DNA of 48,409 bases from CAZBME01 sp964645835 (GCA_964645835.1 CAZYDG010000029.1:1-48409), one strand, 5' to 3'. Numbered from the stretch's first letter, positions 1 through 9,150 are shown. The notes: generated by a model from the letters alone, not told the origin. Program-made: numbers and translations.

Positions 1-37
1 TGGCTTCGGTGTATTCTTTTTTCGATTGCGGACTCAT
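1..37 (-). mobile_element. IS transposase, N-terminal fragment
   Basis: The first 12 codons of a leftward gene (reading MSPQSKKEYTEA) run off the window start. An ideal Shine-Dalgarno GGAGG lies at 44-48. The N-terminus resembles integrase-core transposases that begin MSPKSKREY; this is recalled similarity, not a search result. The gene sits about 75 bp inside the terminal repeat at 111-135. The C-terminus of what looks like another copy of the same gene appears at 48339-48409, in the same orientation. Confidence 0.6.
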
Positions 38-110
38 ATTCAACCTCCATAGAAATGGCGGTATTCGGTAATATCGAATTATGAGTCAACGATCCTTTTT
101 ATTCACCTCC

Positions 111-135
111 TTCGGTAACATTTAATTTGAGGCAA
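111..135 (-). repeat. IS terminal inverted repeat (left copy)
   Basis: A 25 bp sequence that on the minus strand begins TTGCCTCAAATTAAATG and ends TTACCGAA. It is nearly identical to 48274-48299, which has one extra A. Its position just outside the transposase start shows it is the outer end of the IS that continues to the left. Sequence from 136 onward is therefore outside the element. Confidence 0.75.
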
Positions 136-225
136 TTCGCATGTACCTGCAGGCCATGTAACTAATAGCGAAAAAGTGTATAATCGACGATGCGCAAATA
201 AATGAAGAGATAATGGGAGGAAATC

Positions 226-645
226 ATGGAATACTGGAAAAATGAGACGGAGCCTATCGGATATTTCTTGAAACTCATCGAAGAGGCAATCAAGCTGCCT
301 GATATGTCGGAGGGACTGAAGAAGGTGAATCAGCTCATCCTTTTTGACTACACGGAGGACGGCCCGAACTGCGCCTGGTGGTAGGACACAAGGGGAGGCG
401 AGATCAAATACGGCTCGGGAATACCGGAAGGGAAGCCGGACCTGGTTATGAGCCTGTCCGCCGATGACGCCCATCGTTCCTGGTCGAACAAGCTCAACCC
501 CGTCATGGCTATTACAAGAAAAAAGATCCGCGTGAAGGGGTCGGCCACGGGGCTTTTGAAGCTGGCGCCAAAGCTCAAGAAGATTGCTGAGATCTATGAG
601 GAGATTCTCCGGAAAGAAGGACGGGAAGATCTCATTCTGAAATAA
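226..645 (+). pseudogene. SCP2 sterol-binding-domain-like protein, interrupted by TAG
   Basis: Reading from ATG 226 (GGGAGG at 215-220) gives a 139-codon frame of the SCP-2 sterol/lipid carrier type. It has an acidic N-terminal helix, a strand ending CAWW, then DTRGGEIKYGSG, PDLVMSLSADD and a C-terminal helical stretch KLAPKLKKIAEIYEE. One in-frame TAG at 382-384 splits it after CAWW. The part after the stop, from ATG 448, has no ribosome site of its own. The gene lies 30 bp ahead of the AOR start. SCP2-fold proteins bind lipids or acyl-CoA, so it may have delivered substrate to the oxidoreductase (inference). The TAG may be a nonsense mutation, a sequencing error or, less likely, a pyrrolysine codon. 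Confidence 0.6.
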
Positions 646-675
646 AGGGAAAAGAGCATGCAGGAGGTTGCGGCC

Positions 676-2553
676 ATGAAGGGCAATACCGGAAAGATCA
701 TTAATGTCGATCTGTCGGCGGGTAAGGTGGAAATCGAGACGCTGCCCGAAGATTATTATAAAAATTATATTGGCGGCAGCGGCCTTGCGGCAAAAATATT
801 CTGGGACCGCGGGCGGTTCGACATCGATCCTTTGGCGCCTGAAGCCATGCTGATCTTTATGAACGGTCCCTTTGCGGGACTGCGCCTCTCCGGCGCCAGC
901 CGCAACAGTGTGGCGGGCTGTTCTCCGTTGACCGGGCACTGGGGCGATTCATCCTGTGGCGGTTTCTTTGCCCCTGAACTGCGCTATGCCGGTTTTGACG
1001 GTATTGTCATCACCGGCAGGGCGGCTACGCCATCCATGCTGATCATCGAAGACGACAGAGTCGAGATTGCCGATGCCTCTGCTTACTGGGGGAAAAACAC
1101 TCAAGAAGCTACAGATGCCTTGAAAGTGAAGTACGGTAAGGGCGCCCGAACCCTGGTCATCGGTCCGGCTGCAGAAAATCTTGTCAAATATACGATCATC
1201 TTGAATGACGGCCATCATGCCACAGGGCGGGCAGGATTCGGCGCCCTCATGGGGTCGAAAAACCTCAAAGCCATCCTGGTGAAGGCCGGGAAGAAGAAAA
1301 TGGATCTGGCCGACGCGGCCGCCTTTGACGAGCTCAGAAAGGAAATCAACGAGAAGACGAAAGAATCAGTCTCGGCTAATGTCCTTGGAGAGAACGGCAC
1401 GGCGGCAAATCTGATCGGCGGCGTTTACAGCGGCGATGTCCCCGTGAAGAACTGGACGTCCAATTTCTGGGAAGAAGCGGCGGAGGCCCTGACGGGGAGC
1501 ACCCTGACGGAAACATACCTGACGAAACGAGGCGCCTGTGTCTACTGCACCATTGCCTGCAAGCGCGTCGTGGAGGTGAAGGAAGGGCCATTCGCCGTCG
1601 CCGAAGGGCCGGGTCCCGAGTATGAAACCATTGTCGCCTTCGGAACTCTGATCGGTTCCGTGGACCTTGCGGCGACCTGCAAGGCGGGCCGGGTGTGCAA
1701 TGACCTGGGCCTCGATACCATCTCTGCCGGGGCGACGATTGCCTGGGCCATGGAAGCCTATGAAAAAGGCGATCTCACAGACGACGATACGGAAGGGATT
1801 CCCCTGCACTGGGGAGACCTCGATACGGTCATCCACACCATCCTCCCCATGATTGCCGAAAGGCGGGGCAAACTAGGGAACCTACTCGCCGACGGCAGTC
1901 GGGCGGCGGCAAAGAAAGTCGGTAAAGGTTCCATTGACTATACCGTGCAATGCAAAGGACTGGAAGCGCCAATGCATGACCCCCGCGGCGGAGGGCACGG
2001 CATGGCCCTTACGTATGCTGTGAGCCCCCGCGGCGCCTGCCACGTCGCCGATCCCATGCTGTTTGTCGAGATGGGGGCGCGCTATTATCCGGAAATCGGC
2101 CTAGACTACGAGTTGGAGCCGAAGAATAATGAAAACAAACCGGAAGCTGCGGCCATCTCCATCGTTATCGGCGCCCTGGAAAACAGCGCCTGTTTCTGCC
2201 AGTTTGCCGATTCGGAGGTTTCCATTCCCGACTGGGTAGCCCTGTTCAATGCTGTGGCCGGCTATGACTGGGACATTGATGAGATGATGCGGGCCGGAAG
2301 GCGGGTCTTTTACCTGAAGCGTCTGATCAACAGCCGCTACGGCCTGACGGCGGAGGACGACAAACTGACGCCGCGCATGCTGGAACCTGCCAGAGACGGC
2401 GACCCCGAGGGGATCGAGATCGATTTTGAGGGGATGAAAGAACGGTTTTACGAGATTATGGGTTTCGACCGGCAGCTGGGCATCCCCACCCCGGAAGCTT
2501 TAGCGGCCTGCGGTATGGGCGAAGAGACCGGACAGGTATGGCAGTCCCCCTGA
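676..2553 (+). CDS. aor: Aldehyde:ferredoxin oxidoreductase family protein (soluble)
   Basis: Full-length AOR-family enzyme of 625 residues. The family uses tungsto- or molybdo-bispterin and one [4Fe-4S] cluster to interconvert aldehydes and carboxylic acids with ferredoxin. The N-terminal pterin-binding beta domain starts MKGNTGKIINVDLS and contains YIGGSGLAAK near residue 31. The cluster cysteines are visible as CVYCTIAC at about 288-295, with further cysteines near 506-508 in the C-terminal part. The frame opens at ATG 658, but AGGAGG at 662-667 lies 8 bp before ATG 676, so I use 676. It lacks a signal peptide, so it is cytoplasmic. It follows the SCP2-like gene closely and is probably co-transcribed. 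Substrate cannot be told from sequence. Unlike the AOR at 44326, no cytochrome or Fe-S partner is adjacent. Confidence 0.92.
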   Translation: MKGNTGKIINVDLSAGKVEIETLPEDYYKNYIGGSGLAAKIFWDRGRFDIDPLAPEAMLIFMNGPFAGLRLSGASRNSVAGCSPLTGHWGDSSCGGFFAPELRYAGFDGIVITGRAATPSMLIIEDDRVEIADASAYWGKNTQEATDALKVKYGKGARTLVIGPAAENLVKYTIILNDGHHATGRAGFGALMGSKNLKAILVKAGKKKMDLADAAAFDELRKEINEKTKESVSANVLGENGTAANLIGGVYSGDVPVKNWTSNFWEEAAEALTGSTLTETYLTKRGACVYCTIACKRVVEVKEGPFAVAEGPGPEYETIVAFGTLIGSVDLAATCKAGRVCNDLGLDTISAGATIAWAMEAYEKGDLTDDDTEGIPLHWGDLDTVIHTILPMIAERRGKLGNLLADGSRAAAKKVGKGSIDYTVQCKGLEAPMHDPRGGGHGMALTYAVSPRGACHVADPMLFVEMGARYYPEIGLDYELEPKNNENKPEAAAISIVIGALENSACFCQFADSEVSIPDWVALFNAVAGYDWDIDEMMRAGRRVFYLKRLINSRYGLTAEDDKLTPRMLEPARDGDPEGIEIDFEGMKERFYEIMGFDRQLGIPTPEALAACGMGEETGQVWQSP

Positions 2554-2617
2554 CCAATAGCTCTAATTATGCATCATTATCCTGGAACTGCCCTCAAGAC
2601 TCACAGGAATTCCCAAT

Positions 2618-2647
2618 GCACGGGCAGGACGTTGTCTTCGCCCGTGC
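2618..2647. terminator. Hairpin downstream of AOR (possible terminator)
   Basis: A perfect 8 bp inverted repeat, GCACGGGC and GCCCGTGC, encloses a 14 nt loop 65 bp after the AOR stop. No T tract follows directly, so it may be a Rho-assisted or processing hairpin. The rest of 2554-2840 shows nothing else I can name. Confidence 0.35.
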
Positions 2648-2840
2648 CACCCTGCCCACAGTAACATCGTCGCTCACTGCAGCCACCCGCCCGGCATCAA
2701 TTGTTTTTATTTTGTGTTTCCTTTTGCTTCTCTCTCTGATCTTTTTGAATATTCCGATTGGGTAACATCCCTTGAACATACTGGTGAGATACTCAAACCG
2801 CCCCATGAAAGCACGCGGACTGACATAGACGGTCTTGCTT

Positions 2841-3644
2841 TTACCGTTGGCAGTGGATGGTCAAGTGTGATGGAATGGAGTATTTACGGTCGAAACCAGG
2901 CTGTACGTATGACTGCTGCATGTCGGCGAAGCCGCAGGCTGCAATAGCGTTCCAGAAGATAATCAGCTTTTCCGGAGCAACCTGCATTTCGGAAATTGAA
3001 GTTGTTTGGGCAGCATGGCCACGAGGGCGTGAATTGGATAGTGTGTAGGTAACCTCTTGCAGTCTACGATCCGGCAGGAGCGTACTGATAGTCCAACTCC
3101 GCTGTTCACTCTTGCCCACTCCCGGCCTGAATGAGAGGGAAAAGTCGGTGGGTACGGTGCGATCCGTGAGAGCCAAGAGATCACAAGGATGGGCATCGGC
3201 AATGTATAAATGGTTCAGCCTTTTCACCTCCCAGGATTTCAGTTCTGCAATGTGGCTTGCCAACAGAGGGTCCGGCCAAAGCTTCCAGCTTTTCATGAAG
3301 AGTCTACGGGCACCATAGGGATCTTTTTCCTGTATGGAAACAGCCTGATCCCAAAACTTTTTGGCACTGATCCGCCTCTGTTCAGCCTGTTCTTCCCAAG
3401 CCTTCAGTCTGACCTCCTGCTCTGCACTGGAGGTGAGTGCTAGACTGCTCTGCAACATTGCAAGCCCGTCGATAAAAGAGCCTTTCCTGCAGAGCTGCTC
3501 TCCCTGTTGCCATATAAGAGATGCCGCATCGCCTACGGGTTGTTCTGCTATGGCAATCTGCGCCGTCCAGTAAATGCAGATGAAAGAACTCAGCGCCAGA
3601 AAGAGCTGACACATAAGATACTTCTTCCAGAATAGAATCTTCAT
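2841..3644 (-). CDS. Hypothetical secreted or membrane-anchored protein
   Basis: A 267-residue protein I do not recognise. The N-terminus has a basic start followed by a long hydrophobic segment (from about residue 9 to 33, ending AQIAIAEQ), so it is a signal peptide or single anchor. Residues 40-140 are rich in alanine, leucine and glutamine helices with the look of TPR-like repeats (for example RKGSFIDGLAMLQSS and KDPYGARRLFMKSWKLWPD). The C-terminal half is polar and beta-rich. GAGGGG sits 5 bp before the second of two adjacent ATGs, which I use. The next gene upstream on this strand (3727) is also a small exported protein and the two may be an operon with an 82 bp gap. Confidence 0.6.
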   Translation of the reverse strand: MKILFWKKYLMCQLFLALSSFICIYWTAQIAIAEQPVGDAASLIWQQGEQLCRKGSFIDGLAMLQSSLALTSSAEQEVRLKAWEEQAEQRRISAKKFWDQAVSIQEKDPYGARRLFMKSWKLWPDPLLASHIAELKSWEVKRLNHLYIADAHPCDLLALTDRTVPTDFSLSFRPGVGKSEQRSWTISTLLPDRRLQEVTYTLSNSRPRGHAAQTTSISEMQVAPEKLIIFWNAIAACGFADMQQSYVQPGFDRKYSIPSHLTIHCQR

Positions 3645-3726
3645 CATTACCCCTCAGTGCCACATTTTCTGAAAAATACAGATTGCCCACATTTATTCTA
3701 GGACACCATCAATTTGGATAATAAAC

Positions 3727-4125
3727 TCAGTTAGATTTTCTTTGCATTGTGAAGGACGAGGACGTACCGTCACTGGCCGTTGAGGTTCCCGTCATTGTTC
3801 TGCCATCAGGAGAGATTGTCAAGGTGTGCTTTCCCGTATTCTTCCTTTCAGCAGCCAACCGGGATGGGCCAAGCGTTATCTTGTAGGAATACGAGATGGT
3901 GTCTCCCTCCCTCTTGCCCCTGCCGTACCAGACGCGCGGTTGCCCGTTGATAACATAATACCCCGTCACATTCACAGTGTTTCCATCTTGGGAATACACT
4001 GCGACTGAGCTTGCATCACCAACTTCTCCATAAACACCGTCAAAAGTGGCTGCAGCAAATGCCGTATTTACAGCAAAAAGCAAAAGAGCCAAAACAAAAC
4101 TTACCGACAGAACTTTTTTCTTCAT
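3727..4125 (-). CDS. Small secreted protein of unknown function
   Basis: Encodes 132 residues. A clear signal peptide, MKKKVLSVSFVLALLLF followed by AVNTAFA, would be cut after AFA, leaving about 108 residues of mature beta-rich protein (TFDGVYGEVGD, YVINGQPRVWYGRGK, HTLTISPDGRTMTGTS). The repeated short strands suggest a lipocalin- or beta-barrel-like fold, but no family is recognised. The frame begins 15 bp earlier, but GGAGG inside that stretch sits 8 bp before ATG 4125, which fixes this start. Confidence 0.65.
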   Translation of the reverse strand: MKKKVLSVSFVLALLLFAVNTAFAAATFDGVYGEVGDASSVAVYSQDGNTVNVTGYYVINGQPRVWYGRGKREGDTISYSYKITLGPSRLAAERKNTGKHTLTISPDGRTMTGTSTASDGTSSSFTMQRKSN

Positions 4126-4207
4126 TTCCATTTCCTCCATTGAGCGATTGTTATGGTTAGTTTATCTTTAGCGCAATGGACAATCAGTCCGACTGCGTAT
4201 TGCCGTT

Positions 4208-5594
4208 TTAATAATTAGTTGTTTTAGACCCAATCGGCATCCCTGACAGTTGCCGCTCTGACGGATTATTCCCTTCGGAATCCAGCTTCATAAGCCATGC
4301 GCCGTACTTGGTTATTATCCCGGCATTATTTTTGATATTGTACTTGCCGGCGAGGATAAATCCCCCATCACGAATCACATCAATCGATTGACAAGCATGC
4401 CCGGACCCTGCCGACCCCAAAGCGCCGTAAGTTCGGGCTGCGACGATATTGCCGGAGTTATCCATTCTCGCAAACAAGATAGCGGTAATCTTCCCGTAAT
4501 CATCACCCGTTAAGAATGTTGTACCTATGGCGTATCCTCCTTTAGGAAGCTCAATCAGCCCGCCATAGGTTACCCTGGGTACAGTATTATTGTTCAAGAA
4601 CTTCCGGAATTGAGCTCCATTGCGGTTTCCCATCCTGGCTGAATTTGGCAACTCGACCGGTACCAAATTGGTTGCCCAGGAAGGATCCGGCCACGTTGGT
4701 AAATACGGCAAAACCTCCGTCTGCCGTTGCAATCAGAGAATGCAACATCTGCAGGGACTCCTTTCCAAACCGGGGAGAAACATCAGTCGACCACACGGTC
4801 TCGCCCTTGTCGTCAAGACGGATTACACGAAAGCCGAAATGTTTATCGATGTTCTGTTTTCCGATGTGATATGCCATAAGATATCCGGAATCCCGGCCAA
4901 CAAGCCAAACTGAACGCGCAGCAACCACGCCGATCCTGGCATCAAGAAATCGTCGCTTCCAGACCATTTCACCCGTTGCGTCGATCTTCGTTAATAATAT
5001 AAACTTACAACTAGTTGTCCCCGAGGCGATCAGGTATGTGCCATCCGGGTTCTGAACAATGGCGTTACCATGCAAACCCATGAAATCATCCCCCATGTCC
5101 ATTTTACTGTAGCGCTTTTCCCACAGAGTCTTGCCTTCCCTGTTGAGTCTAACCACCCAGAGTTTTGAAACGCGGTTTTCTGATATCTGGCCGGTGGCAA
5201 TGAAGCCACCATCATGGGTTTGTTGAACATCTCTGCCATAGCAAGTTTCCTCAGAAGAAAGGTTGACGTCTTTATTGCCGAAGTTCCGTTCCCATAACTG
5301 CCTGCCGGCAGCATTGGTTTTTGTGATGAGCGTTCCACCGCCGCGTATCAGGCTTATTGTGATAAAGCCGCCGTCGTTCGTCTGGTGTGCCGCAGTGTAT
5401 TGGGAATCAGGATCTTTGCCGCCCGTTAAATGATCAAATTTGGTAATTTGACTGAAATACTTGGGAGAACCCTGAGATGATGCAGCTTTTGATTTTGTAG
5501 CGGCCTTTGGATCTGCATGTACCATTGCGGGAAATACAAGTGTCAGGCTCAACAGAAGCAGTAAAAGTCTCGAAACCGAGTTCAGCATATTCAT
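4208..5594 (-). pseudogene. Secreted delta-60-type repeat protein, frameshifted
   Basis: Two overlapping frames read as one exported protein of about 460 residues. The first (5594 to about 4600) has a signal peptide ending VFPAMVHA and then repeats of the type QTNDGGFITISL, QTHDGGFIATGQ and ATADGGFAVFTN. Each of these is followed by a strand such as LWVVRLNREGKTLWEKRY. This is the delta-60 / beta-propeller-like repeat seen in bacterial surface proteins. The second frame carries on the repeat (LPKGGYAIGTTFL, IRDGGFILAGKYN) to a stop at 4208. The shift falls near 4600-4650, where frame one ends SSIPEVLEQ while frame two reads QFRKFLNNNTVPRV. GAGGTG precedes ATG 5594. One indel is enough to explain it: real decay or a sequence error. 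Function unknown. Confidence 0.65.
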
Positions 5595-5993
5595 GATTCA
5601 CCTCGCCGTCGAATTATCTCAAGAAAATATGTGAATAGTGGGCCTGAAAATTTTTTTGGGCAGATGCAGGTGAGGATAATGTACGTGCAGCTTAAAGTGG
5701 CGAGTGGTCGGTTCATAAATCCTTTTGCTACATGCAGGTTCTTAATTCCACTATGCCCGACGTTTAAAAAAGCTACTTCTTTCATTCAGTCGTCAACATG
5801 TTCTGCCCTACATATCACGATTGGAGAATAAAAGATCATTATTATTACATGGGCAACTGAATATAGTGTCATTATGCGGCTTGACCGGATAATCCAGTAT
5901 CTATTCAGACTGTAGGGTGGAACCGCTTTGCTTGTTCCACCCTACAAAGATTCTATTTTCTTAGTGGTGACAGGGAAAATGAAATGGGGAGTC
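5595..5993. other. Intergenic stretch with no recognised gene
   Basis: About 400 bp between the start of the repeat-protein gene and the end of the hydrolase gene, both on the minus strand. Apart from the palindrome at 5911-5946 I see nothing that can be named. The stretch must hold the promoter of the minus-strand gene at 5594 in its left part. Confidence 0.5.
5911..5946. repeat. REP-like palindrome downstream of hydrolase gene
   Basis: A perfect 13 bp inverted repeat, TGTAGGGTGGAAC and its complement, with a 10 nt loop (CGCTTTGCTT). GTAGGGTGG palindromes of this kind are common dispersed intergenic repeats in many bacteria. It lies 48 bp past the stop of the hydrolase at 5994 and could act as its transcription terminator, though no T run follows. 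Confidence 0.55.
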
Positions 5994-7886
5994 CTATTTT
6001 GTTTTAAGCCTGAACGGTGGTGGTGGTATAAATTCTCCCGGCTGAACCTTGACCGTTGTCGTGTAGGGTTCGCAACCGTCCGCTTCGATCGACAATGTGT
6101 ACTCTCCGGCCGGAAGATCGAAAAAAGCAAAGCCTTCCTTGCATAAGAAATCTTTAGACGAAAGAAAGGTTTTGAGCACTTCCCGGTCGCTCATGTCATC
6201 CGAGGGCGTAAGCGTGCGCTTGATTCCTGCGCCTGCGAGAACGACGGTGCGGATTTTGATCTTGTCCGGCAATGCCCGGAGATACCCCCAGTAACTGTCA
6301 TCAGCCGTCGCAGAAACGGTGATTACACCGGCAACCATTCCTTGTGGGCTCAAAGTATAGCTGATATCGGTGATTTTTCCTGCCTTAATGGAAATGGGAT
6401 GGTTCGCCGGATCGGTCTTAAAACCCAGGGCGCAGAGAGTCGCTTCGTAATCGCCGGGTGTGATCGCCCCGGTCTCCTGCACGGAAACGGCGGGATTAAT
6501 CTTGAATTGTGTTTCCTGATTGTCTCCCCTTGTGGGAACAAGCACAAAGGACATTTGCATGGGAATCTTTACATCGGCGGGATGAAAAATATGGCGGATA
6601 TCGACGTAGCCGCTGTCGGGCAAGATGGCGTTTTTAAGGTTTGCCTCCGTTGTCTCAACGATTGCTTTGTACTGTGCAATGACGTCCGCGCTGTTGAGAA
6701 TGCTGACATGATCTTCATTAAAACCCGTCACCTTCAGCGCGTCCGACTGTGCTCTCAGGTCAAGCATGCTTTCCAGTGTCACGGTGTTGTCGTTGTTCTG
6801 CCTGAATACGCTTCCATTGCCTTTGTGGCCGAAAAACAGGTAATACCGAATCGTCGGAGGAAGTTTTACAGCAAAAATATTACGGATAAAATCGCTGTCT
6901 GGTTCCACATCCTTCCAACTGGGAATCACGGCTGGTGATTTTTCCACACCTGTCTTTGCTCTCTGTTCGCCACCCCATGGCGTTGATATGGAAATGAAGA
7001 GTTTCACGGCCCGGTTATGCGGATCCTTTTCGATCAGTGCGGCGCGGGACACAAGCCCCCCCATGCTGTGCGCTACAACGAACAACTGATCGAAGTTATA
7101 TTTTCGATTGAGATCATAAAGTTTTTTGCGCAGGAAAAATGAAGTTGTATGCAGCCGGGCTCCGGAAGGATAATGGAAAATCCATGGCTGATATTGGGAA
7201 CGGTCCATGGTCTTTATAAAATATCTCCAGTCCTGTGGGGAACCGGCAGCGCCGTGAACCAACAGCACCGGTATTTTATTACGGTCGTATGGCTCAAGGA
7301 AATATACATTGCAGCCTGTGAGTTTGAATGAATCCAGCGGCGCCCAGAATCCCTTTTCTCCTTGCTCCGACGAGAAGACCGCATCGTCCAGATTAGCAAT
7401 TGCACCCGCCGAGGTGGAGGGTTTACTCCTGCCTCCGGAGTAACGCAGCAATGCCCCATCCAGTGATGGGGCCTGCGGTTCCCGTTGATCGGATATCTCC
7501 AGGTCGAGCCCCCATTCGACTCCTCCCGGCTGGGGAGAGATCGTTTTTGATTTTCCATAATGCCCGGACCTTTCTCCCGGATCATAGGCCATATTGCCGT
7601 TTGCATCCTCAAAGGCAAAGATGCGATAGCGTCCCTGCCGAACGAGCAGTTCATAGGGCCCCGGTTCATTCAGCACGGCATAATCACCTATGAGAACCTC
7701 ATCTCCTTGTTTTGTGTAAGCGATGACAATAATCGGCTTTTTTATGGGCGAGTGGCTGATGATTTCGCCGAAAAGCAGGCAGGAGTCTTTTGAAAACTGC
7801 ACATCTTCCCTAAGCTTGACCAGGGCGCAGCCACCGGTGAAAAAAATAACCAAAAGCGTCAGGGATACAAATTTATACCAACGCAT
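5994..7886 (-). CDS. Lipoprotein alpha/beta hydrolase (lipase/esterase-like)
   Basis: A 630-residue lipoprotein. The N-terminus MRWYKFVSLTLLVIFF ends in a lipobox with TGGC, placing the lipidated cysteine at residue 20. Residues 30-135 form a beta-rich domain resembling carboxypeptidase-regulatory or Ig-like modules. Residues 205-400 are an alpha/beta hydrolase: the oxyanion motif LLVHGAAGSPQDW near 208-220 and the nucleophile elbow VAHSMGG with Ser274. A likely catalytic histidine is in NEDHVSILNS. The C-terminal 200 residues contain another beta module (PAGEYTLSIEADG). This layout fits a surface-anchored triacylglycerol lipase, thioesterase or peptidoglycan-unrelated esterase; the substrate is unknown. 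It stands alone between two palindromes. Confidence 0.8.
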   Translation of the reverse strand: MRWYKFVSLTLLVIFFTGGCALVKLREDVQFSKDSCLLFGEIISHSPIKKPIIVIAYTKQGDEVLIGDYAVLNEPGPYELLVRQGRYRIFAFEDANGNMAYDPGERSGHYGKSKTISPQPGGVEWGLDLEISDQREPQAPSLDGALLRYSGGRSKPSTSAGAIANLDDAVFSSEQGEKGFWAPLDSFKLTGCNVYFLEPYDRNKIPVLLVHGAAGSPQDWRYFIKTMDRSQYQPWIFHYPSGARLHTTSFFLRKKLYDLNRKYNFDQLFVVAHSMGGLVSRAALIEKDPHNRAVKLFISISTPWGGEQRAKTGVEKSPAVIPSWKDVEPDSDFIRNIFAVKLPPTIRYYLFFGHKGNGSVFRQNNDNTVTLESMLDLRAQSDALKVTGFNEDHVSILNSADVIAQYKAIVETTEANLKNAILPDSGYVDIRHIFHPADVKIPMQMSFVLVPTRGDNQETQFKINPAVSVQETGAITPGDYEATLCALGFKTDPANHPISIKAGKITDISYTLSPQGMVAGVITVSATADDSYWGYLRALPDKIKIRTVVLAGAGIKRTLTPSDDMSDREVLKTFLSSKDFLCKEGFAFFDLPAGEYTLSIEADGCEPYTTTVKVQPGEFIPPPPFRLKTK

Positions 7887-7915
7887 GGGAAACCTCTCTT
7901 GATTCTTCCAGCAAA

Positions 7916-7939
7916 TTGTTGAAAAACGTTTTTCAACAA
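7916..7939. terminator. Loopless palindrome after FMN reductase gene
   Basis: A 24 bp perfect palindrome, TTGTTGAAAAAC followed directly by its complement, starts 5 bp past the FMN reductase stop (minus strand). The half-site GTTGAAAAA is also the terminal sequence of the inverted-repeat elements at 29640, 40232 and 46386. It could be a terminator or the collapsed remains of such an element. Confidence 0.45.
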
Positions 7940-7943
7940 ATTT

Positions 7944-8507
7944 TTAGGTCCTTGGGGAGTTTTTCGCAACCCATGCCGCATATGCGTCCATGAATTTTAT
8001 GAGAAACTCTCGAGTTGTTTCACTTGCAATTTTCCCGTCAGTGTCAAACAGTTTCGCGGCGCTCCCAATGTATGCTTCAGGCTGCTGCATGGTGGGAACA
8101 TCCAGGAATACGAGCGATTGCCTGAGATGATGATTTGCGCCGAAGCCGCCAATTGCTCCGGGTGAAACGCTTATCACTGCACCGGGCTTCCCTTCCCAGA
8201 TGCTCTGACCGTATGGCCGTGACCCCACGTCGAGTGCGTTTTTCAAGACGGCGGGAACTGATCGGTTATATTCCGGTGTGACAAAGATGACGCCGTCAAA
8301 TGACTTCACACGTTTTCGAAAGGCCACCCACTCCGGAAGCGGGGTCCCCTGGTCATCAAAGTCCTGGTTATAGAGTGGAAGTCCGCCGATCTCGATTATT
8401 TCAAGCATGAACGATTCGGGAGCAAGGGTAATAAGTGCTTTGGCGATTTTCCGATTGAATGATTCTTTGCGAAGGCTTCCAACAAAAACAGCAATATTTC
8501 TATTCAT
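7944..8507 (-). CDS. NADPH-dependent FMN reductase family protein
   Basis: A 187-residue flavodoxin-fold quinone/chromate reductase-type enzyme, close to the usual family length of 180-190. The FMN phosphate loop GSLRKESFNR spans residues 10-19 and the second flavin-contact motif TPEYNRSVP spans 77-85. A later loop, SPGAIGGFGANHHLRQ, is typical of ChrR/YieF-like members. It would transfer two electrons from NAD(P)H to quinones or other acceptors, limiting oxidative stress in the cytoplasm. AGGAGG lies 7 bp before the ATG. It follows the histidine phosphatase gene by 25 bp and is probably in the same operon. Confidence 0.88.
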   Translation of the reverse strand: MNRNIAVFVGSLRKESFNRKIAKALITLAPESFMLEIIEIGGLPLYNQDFDDQGTPLPEWVAFRKRVKSFDGVIFVTPEYNRSVPAVLKNALDVGSRPYGQSIWEGKPGAVISVSPGAIGGFGANHHLRQSLVFLDVPTMQQPEAYIGSAAKLFDTDGKIASETTREFLIKFMDAYAAWVAKNSPRT

Positions 8508-8532
8508 CCTTTATCCTCCTTGTTTCTTTGTC

Positions 8533-9150
8533 TCACTGATTTGATGAATCCTGCTCGCTGAGATGGCTGCGATCGTTGAAAAGGACTACGCCGGGCGGTT
8601 CTTCATTGAAGCGGATTACAGTCCTCGATGCGGTACCAACACAAGTACTGCGGAATTCGGATAAGCTGATATTCCGGATCTTACAAAGAAGGGCGGCAAT
8701 AGTGAAATTGTGGGAAACGATCAAAGCCGTTTCATCCTTTTGTATGATGCCTACAACAACCCGCCATGCGCGGTCTTGCACCTCCATAAAAGATTCCCCG
8801 TTCGGCATGGTGACGGATGCCGGATCGGAGAGCCACGTTTTCAGGAAATCCTTTTCACAAGCCATCAATTCCTTGAAGGTCAAACCTTCGAAATTGCCTT
8901 GATCCATCTCCATCAATCCCGGATGGATCTGAATATCTAGATGATGGTACTGATTGATGGCTTCCGCCGTCTGATAGGCCCGCTTCAGCGGACTGGCATG
9001 GATAGCCGAGACGGCCTGATCCTTCAGGGCATGAGCGAGCCGGCCCGCCTGATCCCTGCCGATATCGCTGAGTTCCACGTCACTGACGCCCTGAACCCGA
9101 CCTTCCTTATTCCAAATGGTTTCCCCATGTCTGACCAATATAAGCTGCAT
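8533..9150 (-). CDS. Histidine phosphatase family protein (phosphoglycerate-mutase-like)
   Basis: Encodes 205 residues from ATG 9150; the frame is open 60 bp further but the family's N-terminal strand MQLILVRHGET begins here and GGAGAG precedes it. The RHGE motif has the phospho-accepting histidine at residue 8. The later motifs are R57, E81 in MEMDQGNFEGL and the second histidine at 147 in LIVSHNFT. These residues are what a working cofactor-independent-of-BPG phosphatase branch needs. Substrates in the family range from alpha-ribazole phosphate to phosphosugars, so the exact role is open. It is followed after 25 bp by the FMN reductase gene. Confidence 0.85.
   Translation of the reverse strand: MQLILVRHGETIWNKEGRVQGVSDVELSDIGRDQAGRLAHALKDQAVSAIHASPLKRAYQTAEAINQYHHLDIQIHPGLMEMDQGNFEGLTFKELMACEKDFLKTWLSDPASVTMPNGESFMEVQDRAWRVVVGIIQKDETALIVSHNFTIAALLCKIRNISLSEFRSTCVGTASRTVIRFNEEPPGVVLFNDRSHLSEQDSSNQ

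Noticed and set aside
103..939. A 278-codon minus-strand frame opposite the SCP2-like and AOR genes
   Set aside because: Codon-shadow of the AOR and SCP2-like genes; composition is unlike a protein and no ribosome site.
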